DNA of 64,000 nt. Origin: Ornithinicoccus sp045032955. Its GTDB lineage: Bacteria; Actinomycetota; Actinomycetes; Actinomycetales; Dermatophilaceae. Position 1 is the first letter of the stretch; every line of letters starts with the position of its first letter. The position numbers and the translations under genes are program-made. A model generated the notes under the pieces. That model was not told the origin of the DNA. It searched no databases and worked only from the letters and a program-made list of their open reading frames with translations. This document shows positions 35,628 through 44,237 of this stretch, piece by piece. The DNA lies in the NCBI RefSeq assembly GCF_045032955.1, contig NZ_JBJFZU010000002.1, forward strand, positions 841,327-905,326. The letters run 5' to 3'.

Positions 35628-36323
35628 TCAGAAGAGCCGTGCCCCCGCGTCGTCCAGGCCGCGCAGCGCCTCGTAGTCGAGGGTCACGCAGCGGATCCCC
35701 CGGTCGGTGGCCAGCACCCGGGCCTGCGGCTTGATCAGCTGGGCGGCGAAGACGCCCTGCACGGGGGCCAGGTGCGGGTCCCGGTTCAGCAGCTCCAGGT
35801 AGCGGGTCAGCTGCTCCACCCCGTCGATGTCACCGCGCCGCTTGATCTCCACCGCCACCGTCGCCCCGTCCCGGTCCCGGCACAGGATGTCCACCGGTCC
35901 GATGGCGGTGGGGTACTCGCGCCGCAGCAGCGTGTAGCCCTCGCCGAGGGTGGCGATGTGCTCGGCGAGCAGCGCCTGCAGCTGCGCCTCGACGCCGTCC
36001 TTGACCAGGCCGGGGTCGATCCCCAGGTCGTGGCTGGTGTCGGAGAGCACCTCGTGGATCTTCACCCGCAGGGTGTCGTCCCGCTTGCCGTGGGCCACCC
36101 GCCAGACGGTCCTCACCCCCTGCTCGACCTCCACCTCGTCGGGCGCCGTCTCGGCCATCGAGCACGGTGGCGCCATCCAGTTCAGCGGCTTGTAGGAGCC
36201 GCCGTCGGAGTGGACGAGCACCGAGCCGTCGGCCTTGACCATGAGCAGCCGGACGGCGAGGGGCAGATGGGCCTCGAGGGCCCCGTGGTAGTCCACGGAG
36301 CAACGGGCGATCACGACACGCAC
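35628..36323 (-). CDS. nucS: Mismatch-specific endonuclease NucS (EndoMS)
   Basis: 231 residues. The N-terminal DNA-binding domain contains VIARCSVDYHGALEAHLP and VLVHSDGGSYKPLNWM. The C-terminal nuclease domain has the restriction-like catalytic set in GPVDILCRDRDGATVAVEIKRRG (Asp, Glu, Lys) near residue 160. It cleaves mismatched DNA and is the post-replicative repair enzyme of actinobacteria that lack MutS/MutL. The chain ends GARLF, a hydrophobic tail of the kind that binds the sliding clamp. GTG 36323 gives the family's usual start and has TACGCT seven bases before it. Confidence 0.95.
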   Translation of the reverse strand: MRVVIARCSVDYHGALEAHLPLAVRLLMVKADGSVLVHSDGGSYKPLNWMAPPCSMAETAPDEVEVEQGVRTVWRVAHGKRDDTLRVKIHEVLSDTSHDLGIDPGLVKDGVEAQLQALLAEHIATLGEGYTLLRREYPTAIGPVDILCRDRDGATVAVEIKRRGDIDGVEQLTRYLELLNRDPHLAPVQGVFAAQLIKPQARVLATDRGIRCVTLDYEALRGLDDAGARLF

Positions 36324-36330
36324 GCCGGCC

Positions 36331-36336
36331 AGCGTA
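36331..36336 (-). promoter_or_regulatory. Putative -10 box of nucS
   Basis: TACGCT on the minus strand with a seven-base spacer to GTG 36323. Confidence 0.5.
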
Positions 36337-36405
36337 GCCGCCCGGGTGGTCGGTCGAGGCCCGCACCCGTCGTGCGTCCTCGCCCGGTGATGAGAGGATC
36401 GAGGT

Positions 36406-38043
36406 ATGCGCGAGATCACCACTGTCGGAGTCATCGGGCTGGGCACCATGGGTGCCGGCATCGTCGAGGTGTTCGCCCGTGGCGGCCTGTCCGTCGTCGG
36501 GGTGGAGACCTCCGAGGAACTCGTCGAGCGGGGCCGCGAGATCCTGCGGGCCTCCACCGACCGGGCGGTGAGCCGGGGGAAGCTGGACGAGGCCGGACAG
36601 CAGGAGATCCTGTCCCGGATCACGCTCACCAGCGACCTGCAGGAGCTGGCCGACGCCGGCCTGGTGGTGGAGGCCGTGCCGGAGGTGATGAGCATCAAGC
36701 ACGCGGTCTTCACCGCGCTGGACGACATCGTGGCCCCGGAGGCGGTGCTGGCCTCCAACACCTCGAGCCTGTCGATCACCGAGATCGCGGCCGGCACCCG
36801 GCACCCCGAGCGGGTCGTCGGCCTGCACTTCTTCAACCCGGCCCCGGTGCTGCGGCTGGTGGAGGTCATCACCACGCTGCGCACCGAGCCCGACCTGGTG
36901 GACGAGCTGGTGGCGCTGGCCGGGCGGATCGGCAAGGAGCCGGTCGTCATCGGTGACCGGGCCGGCTTCGTCGCCAACTACCTGCTGTTCGGCTACTTCG
37001 TCTCGGCGCTGCGGATGCTGGAGCAGGGGCACGTGTCCCGGGAGGACCTGGACACCGCGATGCGGGTCGGCGCCGGGCTGCCGATGGGGCCGTGCACGCT
37101 GATGGACCTGGTCGGCCTGGACGTGTGCCACCACATCGGTGACGTCATCTACGCGCACAGCCGTAGCCCGATGCACGCCCCCAGCTCGATGCTGCATCGG
37201 ATGGTCACGGCCGGGCTGCTCGGTCGCAAGAGCGGCCGCGGCTTCTACACCTATCAGCGCCCCGGCAGCGGCACCGTGGTCGACGACGGCAGCGCCGACG
37301 CAGCGACCGCGGAGCGGCCCCCGCTCGAGGCGGTCGGCGTGCTCGGCGCCGGCACCGTCGCCGACGAGCTGGTCGCGCGGCTGCGCGAGGGCGGGTATGC
37401 CGTCACCCACGTCCCGGACCCGGCCGAGAGCACCGACCTGGAGCAGCTGTCCGGGGTGGGCCTGGTCATCGAGGCCGCCAACGCGGACGCCGCCGACGCC
37501 ACCGACGACGACCTGTGGGAGCGGCTGGGTCAGGTGCTGACCCCGGGCGCGGTGCTCAGCACCGTGAACGAGGAGGCGGCGGTCGCGCTGGGCGCGCTGT
37601 CCGGACGGCCCGGACAGGCCGCGGTGATGCGCATCCACGCACCGACCGGCAACGGGCAGGTCGTCGAGATCGGCCGGTCCAGCGCCACCGAGGAGGGCAC
37701 GGTCGCGCTGCTGCGCGAGGTGGTGACCCGGATCGGCGCCGAGCCGGTCGTCTGCCGGGACCGCGCCGGCCTGGTGGTCGACGCCCTGCTGATGCCGCAC
37801 CTCAACGACGCCGTCCGGATGCTCGACGAGGGGTATGCCGGGGTGGACGACATCGACCGCGCGCTGCGCTTCGGCCTGGGCTACCCGGTGGGGCCGTTCG
37901 CGATGATCGACCGGATCGGCGCCGACGAGGTGCTCACCGTCTGCGAGGAGCTCAGCGCCTCCTCGGGGATGCCGGCCGAGGCGGTGGCCCCTTCCCCGCT
38001 GCTGGTCGAGCACGTGCTGCTGGACCGCACCTTCACCGGCTGA
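36406..38043 (+). CDS. 3-hydroxyacyl-CoA dehydrogenase with internal duplication
   Basis: 545 residues holding two dehydrogenase units in a row. Unit 1 (about 1-290) has the NAD motif GVIGLGTMGAG, the catalytic HFFNPAPVLRLVEVI, and the C-terminal helical domain DRAGFVANYLLFGYF. Unit 2 (about 305-545) repeats the layout with GVLGAGTVADELVA, RIHAPTGNGQVVEI and DRAGLVVDALLMPHL. Only unit 1 keeps the HFFNP catalytic motif. It should oxidise 3-hydroxybutyryl-CoA or longer acyl-CoAs with NAD+. The gene diverges from nucS; ATG 36406 has GAGGATCGAGGT upstream. Downstream genes follow within four bases. Confidence 0.93.
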   Translation: MREITTVGVIGLGTMGAGIVEVFARGGLSVVGVETSEELVERGREILRASTDRAVSRGKLDEAGQQEILSRITLTSDLQELADAGLVVEAVPEVMSIKHAVFTALDDIVAPEAVLASNTSSLSITEIAAGTRHPERVVGLHFFNPAPVLRLVEVITTLRTEPDLVDELVALAGRIGKEPVVIGDRAGFVANYLLFGYFVSALRMLEQGHVSREDLDTAMRVGAGLPMGPCTLMDLVGLDVCHHIGDVIYAHSRSPMHAPSSMLHRMVTAGLLGRKSGRGFYTYQRPGSGTVVDDGSADAATAERPPLEAVGVLGAGTVADELVARLREGGYAVTHVPDPAESTDLEQLSGVGLVIEAANADAADATDDDLWERLGQVLTPGAVLSTVNEEAAVALGALSGRPGQAAVMRIHAPTGNGQVVEIGRSSATEEGTVALLREVVTRIGAEPVVCRDRAGLVVDALLMPHLNDAVRMLDEGYAGVDDIDRALRFGLGYPVGPFAMIDRIGADEVLTVCEELSASSGMPAEAVAPSPLLVEHVLLDRTFTG

Positions 38044-38047
38044 GACG

Positions 38048-38380
38048 GTGCCCCGATCGAACCGGCCGCGGCGCGGGGGCCGACCCCGGTCGCGGGGGTC
38101 CCGTGGTGCCGGACCCGAGACCGGTCAGGCGGGACCGCGTGCCGGTGGGCAGTCCCGGGTGACCTACGCCGGTCAGGTCTGGTCGGTGCGCCAGGTACGA
38201 CCCAACGACAGCGGACGGGCATACCGGTGCCCGGGCTGCCAGCAGGAGGTGCGGGCGGACGTGCCGCACACCGTCGCCTGGCCGGCCGAGGGGATGCAGC
38301 AGGAGGAGAACCGGCGGCACTGGCACAGCGTGTGCTGGTCCGCGCGGGACCGGCGACGCCCGGGCGGCTCCTTCGCCTGA
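38048..38380 (+). CDS. Small basic protein with a putative zinc site
   Basis: A 110-residue protein. The first ~38 residues are Arg/Gly-rich and likely disordered. The folded part has RCPGCQQEV, then HTVAW, then RRHWHSVCW, so Cys-x2-Cys plus His and Cys residues could bind zinc. The GTG start lies four bases after the dehydrogenase stop, implying one transcript. Related actinobacterial proteins are annotated as hypothetical or, without firm basis, ATP/GTP-binding. Function unknown; nucleic-acid binding is conceivable from the basic head. Confidence 0.7.
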   Translation: MPRSNRPRRGGRPRSRGSRGAGPETGQAGPRAGGQSRVTYAGQVWSVRQVRPNDSGRAYRCPGCQQEVRADVPHTVAWPAEGMQQEENRRHWHSVCWSARDRRRPGGSFA

Positions 38381-38442
38381 TCGGGCCGCCGCGGGCCGCG
38401 ACGGCCGGCGGGAAACCGGTCGTGCCTGATGTCCCGCGTGCC

Positions 38443-38448
38443 TACCCT
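38443..38448 (+). promoter_or_regulatory. Putative -10 box of the 38.5-kb GNAT gene
   Basis: TACCCT, seven bases before the ATG at 38456. Confidence 0.5.
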
Positions 38449-38455
38449 GGGAGCC

Positions 38456-39322
38456 ATGGACATCATGGCGGCGACCCCCGACCAGGTGGCGGAGGCGCTC
38501 GCGCTGATCGTGGCGCGGCAGGGCGACCCGAGCACCGCGTGCTCCTACCTGGGGACCGAGCCGGAGAGCATCCGTGCCGAGCTCGAGGACCTCGACCAGC
38601 CGTGGACGCAGACCCTGCGCGTGGCCACCGACGCTGGCACGGTGACCGGCGCCGTCGTGGTCGAGCACGACGAGGAGGAGACCGGCCGCAGCTGGATCCA
38701 GGGTCCGTGGACCACGGACCGGCAGGCCTGGGAGCGGCACGCGGCCGACCTCGTCCGGGCCGCGGTGGAGCTGACCCCGGCGGGGGTGCAGCGCCACGAG
38801 CTGTGCGCCTCGCCGCGGCACCGGGCGATGGCGGCGCTCGCCGAGCAGCTCGGGTGGCGGGCGACCGACGTCAGCATCGCCTACGTGGCCCGCTCCACCG
38901 CGGGTTGGCCGGCCTCCCCTGCGCACGTGCGGGGGGTAGGGCCGCAGGACCTGGAAGCGCTGCGCGCGCTGCACGAGGCCTCCTTCCCGGACACCTACGC
39001 CACCGCCAGGGCGCTGCTCGAGGACGCGGCGCGCACCACGATGGTGAGCCTGCACGAGGGCTCCGTGCAGGGGTATGCCTCCGGCGAGGTCCAGCCGGAC
39101 GGTGCCGGCTACTTGGACTACCTGGCGGTGGCACCGGAGCACCGCGGGCGTGGGGTGGCCGGTGGGTTGCTCACCGCGGTGGGGTCCGACCTGCTGGACC
39201 GGTCCCCGCAGGGTGACGTCAACCTGACCGTCGTCGACAGCAACGCCCCGGCGATCGCCCTCTACGAGCGGTTCGGCTTCGTCCGGGACGCGGAGCTGGT
39301 GGGCTACCGCTCCTGGGTCTGA
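38456..39322 (+). CDS. GNAT family acetyltransferase, two-domain
   Basis: About 288 residues. The C-terminal GNAT domain (about 155-285) has YLAVAPEHRGRGVAGGLLTAV as the acetyl-CoA loop and ends with NAPAIALYERFGFV. The N-terminal half resembles a degenerate GNAT domain. Start chosen from the -10 spacing; GTG or ATG codons up to 38429 would extend it slightly. Substrate unknown. Converges on the epimerase gene, with seven bases between stops. Confidence 0.8.
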   Translation: MDIMAATPDQVAEALALIVARQGDPSTACSYLGTEPESIRAELEDLDQPWTQTLRVATDAGTVTGAVVVEHDEEETGRSWIQGPWTTDRQAWERHAADLVRAAVELTPAGVQRHELCASPRHRAMAALAEQLGWRATDVSIAYVARSTAGWPASPAHVRGVGPQDLEALRALHEASFPDTYATARALLEDAARTTMVSLHEGSVQGYASGEVQPDGAGYLDYLAVAPEHRGRGVAGGLLTAVGSDLLDRSPQGDVNLTVVDSNAPAIALYERFGFVRDAELVGYRSWV

Positions 39323-39329
39323 GCGGATC

Positions 39330-39827
39330 TCAGCCGGCCGGCTCCACCAGCTCGACCAGCACCCCGCCGGCGTCCTTGGGGTGGATGAAGTTGATCCGCG
39401 ACCCGGCGGTGCCCCGGCGCGGCTCGTCGTAGAGCAGCCGCAGGCCGCGGCCGCGCAGCAGCGCGCTGGCCGCGTCCAGGTCGTCGACCCGGTAGGCGAG
39501 CTGCTGCAGGCCCGGGCCGTGCCGCTCCAGGAACCGGCCGATGGCCGAGTCCGGGTCGGTGGGGGAGAGCAGCTGGATCATCGCGGCGGGCGGGCCGTCA
39601 CCCTGCTGCTGCCCCTGACCCCGGTCCGGACCGACGGCGATCATCGCCTCCCGGACGCCCTGCTCGGCGTTGGTCTCCTCGTGCACGAGCCGGTTGCCGA
39701 GCACGTCCCGGTGGAAGGCGATCGCGGCGTCCAGGTCCGCGACGGCGATGCCCACGTGGTCGATGCCCAGCAGCAAGGGCGCCAGCACGCCCGCGGGCTG
39801 GTCCTGCGTCACACCCAGATCCGTCAT
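39330..39827 (-). CDS. mce: Methylmalonyl-CoA epimerase
   Basis: A 165-residue VOC-superfamily protein. The two metal-binding halves are visible: IDHVGIAVADLDAAIAFH (His) and LVHEETNAEQGVREAMI, then LQQLAYRVDDLDAAS and the final GGVLVELVE with the metal Glu. A Gln/Gly-rich insertion (GQGQQQGDG) near residue 83 is unusual. It converts (S)- to (R)-methylmalonyl-CoA in propionate, valine and odd-chain fatty-acid breakdown. ATG 39827 fits TACGGT six bases upstream. Confidence 0.92.
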   Translation of the reverse strand: MTDLGVTQDQPAGVLAPLLLGIDHVGIAVADLDAAIAFHRDVLGNRLVHEETNAEQGVREAMIAVGPDRGQGQQQGDGPPAAMIQLLSPTDPDSAIGRFLERHGPGLQQLAYRVDDLDAASALLRGRGLRLLYDEPRRGTAGSRINFIHPKDAGGVLVELVEPAG

Positions 39828-39833
39828 GGGGCC

Positions 39834-39839
39834 ACCGTA
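39834..39839 (-). promoter_or_regulatory. Putative -10 box of mce
   Basis: TACGGT on the minus strand with a six-base spacer to the ATG at 39827. Confidence 0.5.
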
Positions 39840-39887
39840 GGCCTGTCGCGGTGAGGTCCCGGCGCAGCGGGGCCGGGATGTCGGCGC

Positions 39888-39893
39888 TAGCAT
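39888..39893 (+). promoter_or_regulatory. Putative -10 box of the amidohydrolase gene
   Basis: TAGCAT, six bases before ATG 39900; only about 50 bases from the divergent mce box, forming a compact two-way promoter region. Confidence 0.5.
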
Positions 39894-39899
39894 CCCGGC

Positions 39900-41432
39900 A
39901 TGAGCGACCTGGTGCTGCGCGACGTCCGCGTCGTCGCGCTCGACGACGAGACCTCCGACGAGCCGGTGGACGTCCTGGTCCGGGCCGGTCGGATCGCGGC
40001 CGTCGGCCCCGGCCTCGAGGTGGGCGGCGACGGCGACGGCGAACTCGTCCCCGAGGTGGCGGGTGAGGGCAGGTACGTCATCCCCGGCCTGTGGGACAAG
40101 CACGTGCACATGGCCCAGTGGGGGTTGAGCCAGACCCGGCTCGACACCGGCGGCACGGCGAGTGCCGGCGAGGTGCTGGCCCGGGTGCAGGACCGGCTCG
40201 CCTGGGGGTTCGACAACCCCACCGGGGTGCTGGTGGGGTGGGGGCACCGGACCGGACGCTGGGACCGGCAGCCGACGGTGGCCGAGCTGGACGCGGTGAC
40301 CGGAGCGGTCCCGGTCGCCCTGATCAGCGGCGACTGCCACCACGGCTGGCTCAACACCGCCGCCCTGCGGATGCTCGGCGGGCCGGAGACGGACAAGGTG
40401 GTGGCCGAGGCGGAGTGGTTCCCGCTCTACGACCGGCTGGAGCGGCTGCCCGGCGCCGGGGAGGAGTCGGAGTTCGCCGTCGCCCGAGCCGTCCAGGACG
40501 CGCACACCCAGGGCGTGGTCGGCATCGTCGACCTGGAGTTCGGCCGGCCGTGGGAGCAGTGGCGCCACCGCAGCGCCGAGGGGATGCCACCGCTGCGGGT
40601 GCGGACCGGGGTCTACCCCGAGGGCCTGGACACGGTCGTCGCCGCGGGGCTGCGCACGGGCGACCCGATCGGCGCCACCGACGGGTTGGTCACCATGGGC
40701 CCGCTCAAGGTGATCACCGACGGCTCGCTCAACACCCGCACCGCGTGGTGCTGCCAGCCGTACGCCGACGGCCACCTGCTGGAGCTGCCCTCGGGGGCGG
40801 CGAACCTGCCCGCCGACGAGCTGCAGTCGCTGCTCACCCGGGCCCGTGGCGCCGGCCTGGAGACGGCGCTGCACGCGATCGGCGACGCCGCCGTCAGCGC
40901 GGTGCTGGACGCCTTCGCCGCGACCGGGGTCTCCGGATCCGTCGAGCACGCCCAGCTGGTCGACCCCGCCGACGTGCTCCGGTGGGCCGCGCTGCCGCAG
41001 CGGGTGGTGGCCAGCGTGCAGCCGGCGCACCTGCTGGACGACCGCTCCGTCACCGAGCAGTGCTGGCCGGACCGCACCGACCGCACCTTCATGCTGCGCA
41101 GCTTCCTGGACGCCGGGATCGAGCTGGCGCTCGGCTCCGACGCCCCGGTCGCACCCCTGGACCCGTGGCTGGCGATGGCGGCCGCGGTGCACCGCGGGCC
41201 CGAGGGCGGGGAGAGCTGGCACCCGGAGCAGGAGATCGGTCCCCGGGACGCGCTGGCCGCCGCGGTCGACGGGCAGCGGGTGCGGGTCGGCGACCGGGGC
41301 GACCTTGCGCTGCTGGACAGCGACCCGCTGGGGGAGGCCGGGGACCTCACCTCCGCCGAGCGGGCGCGTCGGCTGCGGTACACCGTGGTCAGCGCGACCG
41401 TGCTCGCCGGGACGCTGGTCCACGGCGGCTGA
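39900..41432 (+). CDS. Amidohydrolase family protein (YtcJ-like)
   Basis: 510 residues. Metal-dependent hydrolase of the amidohydrolase superfamily, YtcJ-type. The HxH motif is in GLWDKHVHMAQWG near residue 66. Further metal or active-site His and Asp residues appear in SGDCHHGWLN, ALHAIGDAAVSAVL and LGSDAPVAPLDPW. The N- and C-terminal beta strands form the side domain. YtcJ relatives hydrolyse varied C-N bonds; the substrate here is unknown. Cytosolic, no signal peptide. Followed after 79 bases by the thiolase gene. Confidence 0.88.
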   Translation: MSDLVLRDVRVVALDDETSDEPVDVLVRAGRIAAVGPGLEVGGDGDGELVPEVAGEGRYVIPGLWDKHVHMAQWGLSQTRLDTGGTASAGEVLARVQDRLAWGFDNPTGVLVGWGHRTGRWDRQPTVAELDAVTGAVPVALISGDCHHGWLNTAALRMLGGPETDKVVAEAEWFPLYDRLERLPGAGEESEFAVARAVQDAHTQGVVGIVDLEFGRPWEQWRHRSAEGMPPLRVRTGVYPEGLDTVVAAGLRTGDPIGATDGLVTMGPLKVITDGSLNTRTAWCCQPYADGHLLELPSGAANLPADELQSLLTRARGAGLETALHAIGDAAVSAVLDAFAATGVSGSVEHAQLVDPADVLRWAALPQRVVASVQPAHLLDDRSVTEQCWPDRTDRTFMLRSFLDAGIELALGSDAPVAPLDPWLAMAAAVHRGPEGGESWHPEQEIGPRDALAAAVDGQRVRVGDRGDLALLDSDPLGEAGDLTSAERARRLRYTVVSATVLAGTLVHGG

Positions 41433-41511
41433 GCGGGGCCAGGGACGCCTCGGCCGGGCGGATACAGTGACCGGACCGGACGAACCCACCACCGCCGCTG
41501 GAGGAGAACCC

Positions 41512-42717
41512 ATGCCCGAGCCCACCACCTCTGTCCTCGTCGCTGGCGCGCGCACCCCGATGGGGCGCCTGCTCGGCTCGCTGTCCACCCTGTCCGGGGC
41601 CCAGCTCGGGGGCGCCGCGATCGCCGGTGCGTTGGAGCGTGCGGGCGTCTCCGGCGACCAGGTCGACTACGTGATCATGGGCCAGGTGCTCACCGCCGGC
41701 GCCGGGCAGATCCCGGCCCGCCAGGCGGCGGTGGCCGGAGGCATACCGATGGACGTGCCGGCCCTGACGATCAACAAGGTCTGCCTGTCCGGGATCGACG
41801 CGATCGCGCTCGCCGACCAGCTGGTCCGCGCCGGTGAGGTGGACATCGTGGTGGCCGGGGGCCAGGAGTCGATGAGCCAGGCGCCGCACCTGCTGGAGAG
41901 GTCGCGCACGGGCTTCAAGTACGGCGACGTCACGATGCGCGACCACATGGCCCACGACGGCCTCTGGGACGCCTTCACCGACCAGGCGATGGGCAACCTC
42001 ACCGAGGCGGCCAACGCCGGCGACCAGGCGCAGGAGTTCACCCGGGCCGAGCAGGACGCCTTCGCCGCCCGCAGCCACCAGCTGGCCGCCGCAGCGGCCG
42101 GTTCGGGGGTCTTCGACGAGGAGGTCGTCCCGGTGCGGATCCCGCAGCGCAAGGGCGACCCGGTCGAGGTCACCGCCGACGAGGGCATCCGCCCCGACAC
42201 CACTGTCGAGTCGCTCGGCCGGCTGCGCCCCGCCTTCTCGCCCGAGGGCACCATCACCGCCGGCTCGGCCTCGCAGATCTCCGACGGCGCCTGCGCGGTC
42301 GTGGTCATGAGCCGGGCCAAGGCGGAGGAGCTCGGGCTGGAGTGGCTGGCCGAGATCGGCGCGCACGGGATGGTCGCCGGGCCGGACTCCACCCTGCAGA
42401 GCCAGCCCGCCCGGGCCATCGCCGCGGCCTGCGCCAAGGAGGGTCTGCAGCCGGCCGACCTCGACCTGGTGGAGATCAACGAGGCCTTCGCGGCGGTCGG
42501 GCTGGCCTCCACCCGGGAGCTCGGCCTGGACCCGGAGCGGGTCAACGTCAACGGCGGGGCGATCGCGCTGGGGCACCCGATCGGTATGTCGGGGGCCCGG
42601 ATCCTGCTGCACCTCGCCCTGGAGCTGCGCCGCCGGGGTGGCGGCACCGGTGCCGCGGCGCTCTGCGGCGGTGGTGGGCAGGGTGACGCCCTGATCGTGC
42701 GGGTGCCGGCGTCGTGA
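41512..42717 (+). CDS. Acetyl-CoA C-acetyltransferase (thiolase)
   Basis: A 401-residue thiolase of standard length. The nucleophilic Cys is in NKVCLSGIDAIALA near residue 90. His is in GGAIALGHPIGMSGAR near residue 356, and the second Cys in AALCGGGGQGDA near residue 386. NEAFAAV is the fourth motif. It joins two acetyl-CoA molecules or cleaves 3-ketoacyl-CoA, a partner for the hydroxyacyl-CoA dehydrogenase and enoyl-CoA hydratase of this window. ATG 41512 follows GGAGGAGAACC, and TACAGT at 41463 may be the -10 box. The stop overlaps the next gene (GTGA). Confidence 0.95.
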   Translation: MPEPTTSVLVAGARTPMGRLLGSLSTLSGAQLGGAAIAGALERAGVSGDQVDYVIMGQVLTAGAGQIPARQAAVAGGIPMDVPALTINKVCLSGIDAIALADQLVRAGEVDIVVAGGQESMSQAPHLLERSRTGFKYGDVTMRDHMAHDGLWDAFTDQAMGNLTEAANAGDQAQEFTRAEQDAFAARSHQLAAAAAGSGVFDEEVVPVRIPQRKGDPVEVTADEGIRPDTTVESLGRLRPAFSPEGTITAGSASQISDGACAVVVMSRAKAEELGLEWLAEIGAHGMVAGPDSTLQSQPARAIAAACAKEGLQPADLDLVEINEAFAAVGLASTRELGLDPERVNVNGGAIALGHPIGMSGARILLHLALELRRRGGGTGAAALCGGGGQGDALIVRVPAS

Positions 42718-43259
42718 GCGGCGCGGACGCAGCGGGCCCCGCCGACGGGTACGAGCTGCGGGAGCCCCGCCCCGCGGACGTGGACGCCTGCACCGAGCTG
42801 CACGCCCGGATCTGGCGCGAGACCTACCGCGGGATCATGCCCGACGAGGTCGTGGACCGGCTCAGCCCGGAGGGCTTCCGGCCGACCTGGGAGAGGGTCG
42901 CGCAGGCATACCAGCAGGGCACCGTGCCGCAGGACGGCCGGGCCTTCCGGGTGGCCTTCATCGACGGTGAGCCGGTCGGGTTCGGGATGACCGGCCCCGC
43001 GCTGGACGACGACCCGCCCGCACCACGGCAGGTGTATGCGCTCAACGTGGCCCCCGAGCACCAGGGCACCGGCCTGGCGCAGCGGCTGCTCGCCGAGGCC
43101 TTCGGTGACGGTCCCGGCTATCTCTGGGTGGCCCGCGGCAACGACCGGGCCGTCCGCTTCTACGAGCGCCACGGCTTCGTGCTGGACGGCACCGCCGCGG
43201 AGGACCGGCACGACGGGCTCACCGAGCTGCGGATGGTGCGCGCTACCGTCGAGGGGTGA
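42714..43259 (+). CDS. GNAT family N-acetyltransferase
   Basis: A 181-residue single-domain acetyltransferase. YRGIMPDEVVDRLS near residue 43 is typical of a common GNAT subgroup. The acetyl-CoA loop is LNVAPEHQGTGLAQRLLAEA near residue 105, and RGNDRAVRFYERHGFVLDG closes the fold. Substrate unknown. It is joined by GTGA overlaps to both the thiolase gene before and the iminopeptidase gene after. Confidence 0.85.
   Translation: MSGADAAGPADGYELREPRPADVDACTELHARIWRETYRGIMPDEVVDRLSPEGFRPTWERVAQAYQQGTVPQDGRAFRVAFIDGEPVGFGMTGPALDDDPPAPRQVYALNVAPEHQGTGLAQRLLAEAFGDGPGYLWVARGNDRAVRFYERHGFVLDGTAAEDRHDGLTELRMVRATVEG
43244..43249 (+). promoter_or_regulatory. Putative internal -10 box of pip
   Basis: TACCGT inside the end of the GNAT gene, six bases before the pip GTG; the intervening GAGGGG could also act as a weak ribosome-binding site. 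Confidence 0.35.
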
Positions 43260-44230
43260 GCGAGCTGCGGACCTTCTACCCCGAGATCGAGCCCTACCGG
43301 ACCGAGATGCTGCCCGTCGGGGACGGGCACGAGCTCTACCTCGAGCAGTCCGGCAACCCCGACGGCAAGCCCGTCGTCTTCGTGCACGGCGGCCCCGGCA
43401 GCGGGACCAGCCCGAAGCAGCGCCGGGTCTTCGACCCCGAGCGCTACCGGATCGTGCTGCTCGACCAGCGGATGGCGGGACGCTCCACCCCGCACGCCAG
43501 CAGCACCCTGGACGAGCAGCTGTGGGCGACCAACACCACCGCCCACCTGGTCGCCGACCTGGAGCGGGTCCGGGAGCACCTGGGCATCGAGCGCTGGCAG
43601 GTCTTCGGTGGCTCCTGGGGCTCCTGCCTGGCCCTGGCCTACGCGCAGGCGCACCCGGGACGGGTCACCGAGCTGGTGCTCCGCGGGATCTTCACCCTGC
43701 GCTCCGGCGAGCTGTCCTGGATGTACGAGCGCGGGCACCTGGAGCACGTCTACCCCGACCACTGGGCCGATTTCGTGGCGCCGGTGGCACCGCACCGGCG
43801 CCACGAGATGCAGCTGGCCTACCACGAGCTGCTCTTCGACCCCGATCCCGCGGTGCACGTCCCGGCGGGACAGGCGTGGAGCGGCTGGGAGTCGAGGGTC
43901 ATCACCGTGCTGCCCGACGGGCAGGGGTACGCCAAGGCCACCGAGGCCGCCCAGGCGGTCGCCTTCGCCCGGATCGAGAACCACTTCTTCGTGCACGGCG
44001 GTTTCTTCCGGGAGGGCTCGCTGCTGGACCGGGCGCACCTGCTGGCCGGGATCCCGACCGTCATCGTCCAGGGGCGGCTCGACATGTGCACCCCGGCACG
44101 GACCGCCTTCGACCTGGCGGCCCGGCTGCCGGACGCCGAGCTGGTGGTGGTCCCGGACGCCGGGCACGCCTTCTCCGAGCCCGGCACCCTGGACGCGCTG
44201 GTGCGCACCACCGACCGGTTCGCACGCTAG
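43256..44230 (+). CDS. pip: Proline iminopeptidase
   Basis: A 324-residue alpha/beta-hydrolase of the S33 family. The oxyanion motif is FVHGGPGSGTS near residue 40. The nucleophile Ser is in FGGSWGSCLALAYA near residue 117. Asp is in GRLDMCTP and His in DAGHAFSEPG near residue 304. It removes N-terminal proline from peptides in the cytosol. GTGA overlap with the upstream gene. Confidence 0.93.
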   Translation: MSELRTFYPEIEPYRTEMLPVGDGHELYLEQSGNPDGKPVVFVHGGPGSGTSPKQRRVFDPERYRIVLLDQRMAGRSTPHASSTLDEQLWATNTTAHLVADLERVREHLGIERWQVFGGSWGSCLALAYAQAHPGRVTELVLRGIFTLRSGELSWMYERGHLEHVYPDHWADFVAPVAPHRRHEMQLAYHELLFDPDPAVHVPAGQAWSGWESRVITVLPDGQGYAKATEAAQAVAFARIENHFFVHGGFFREGSLLDRAHLLAGIPTVIVQGRLDMCTPARTAFDLAARLPDAELVVVPDAGHAFSEPGTLDALVRTTDRFAR

Positions 44231-44237
44231 GGGTCGC

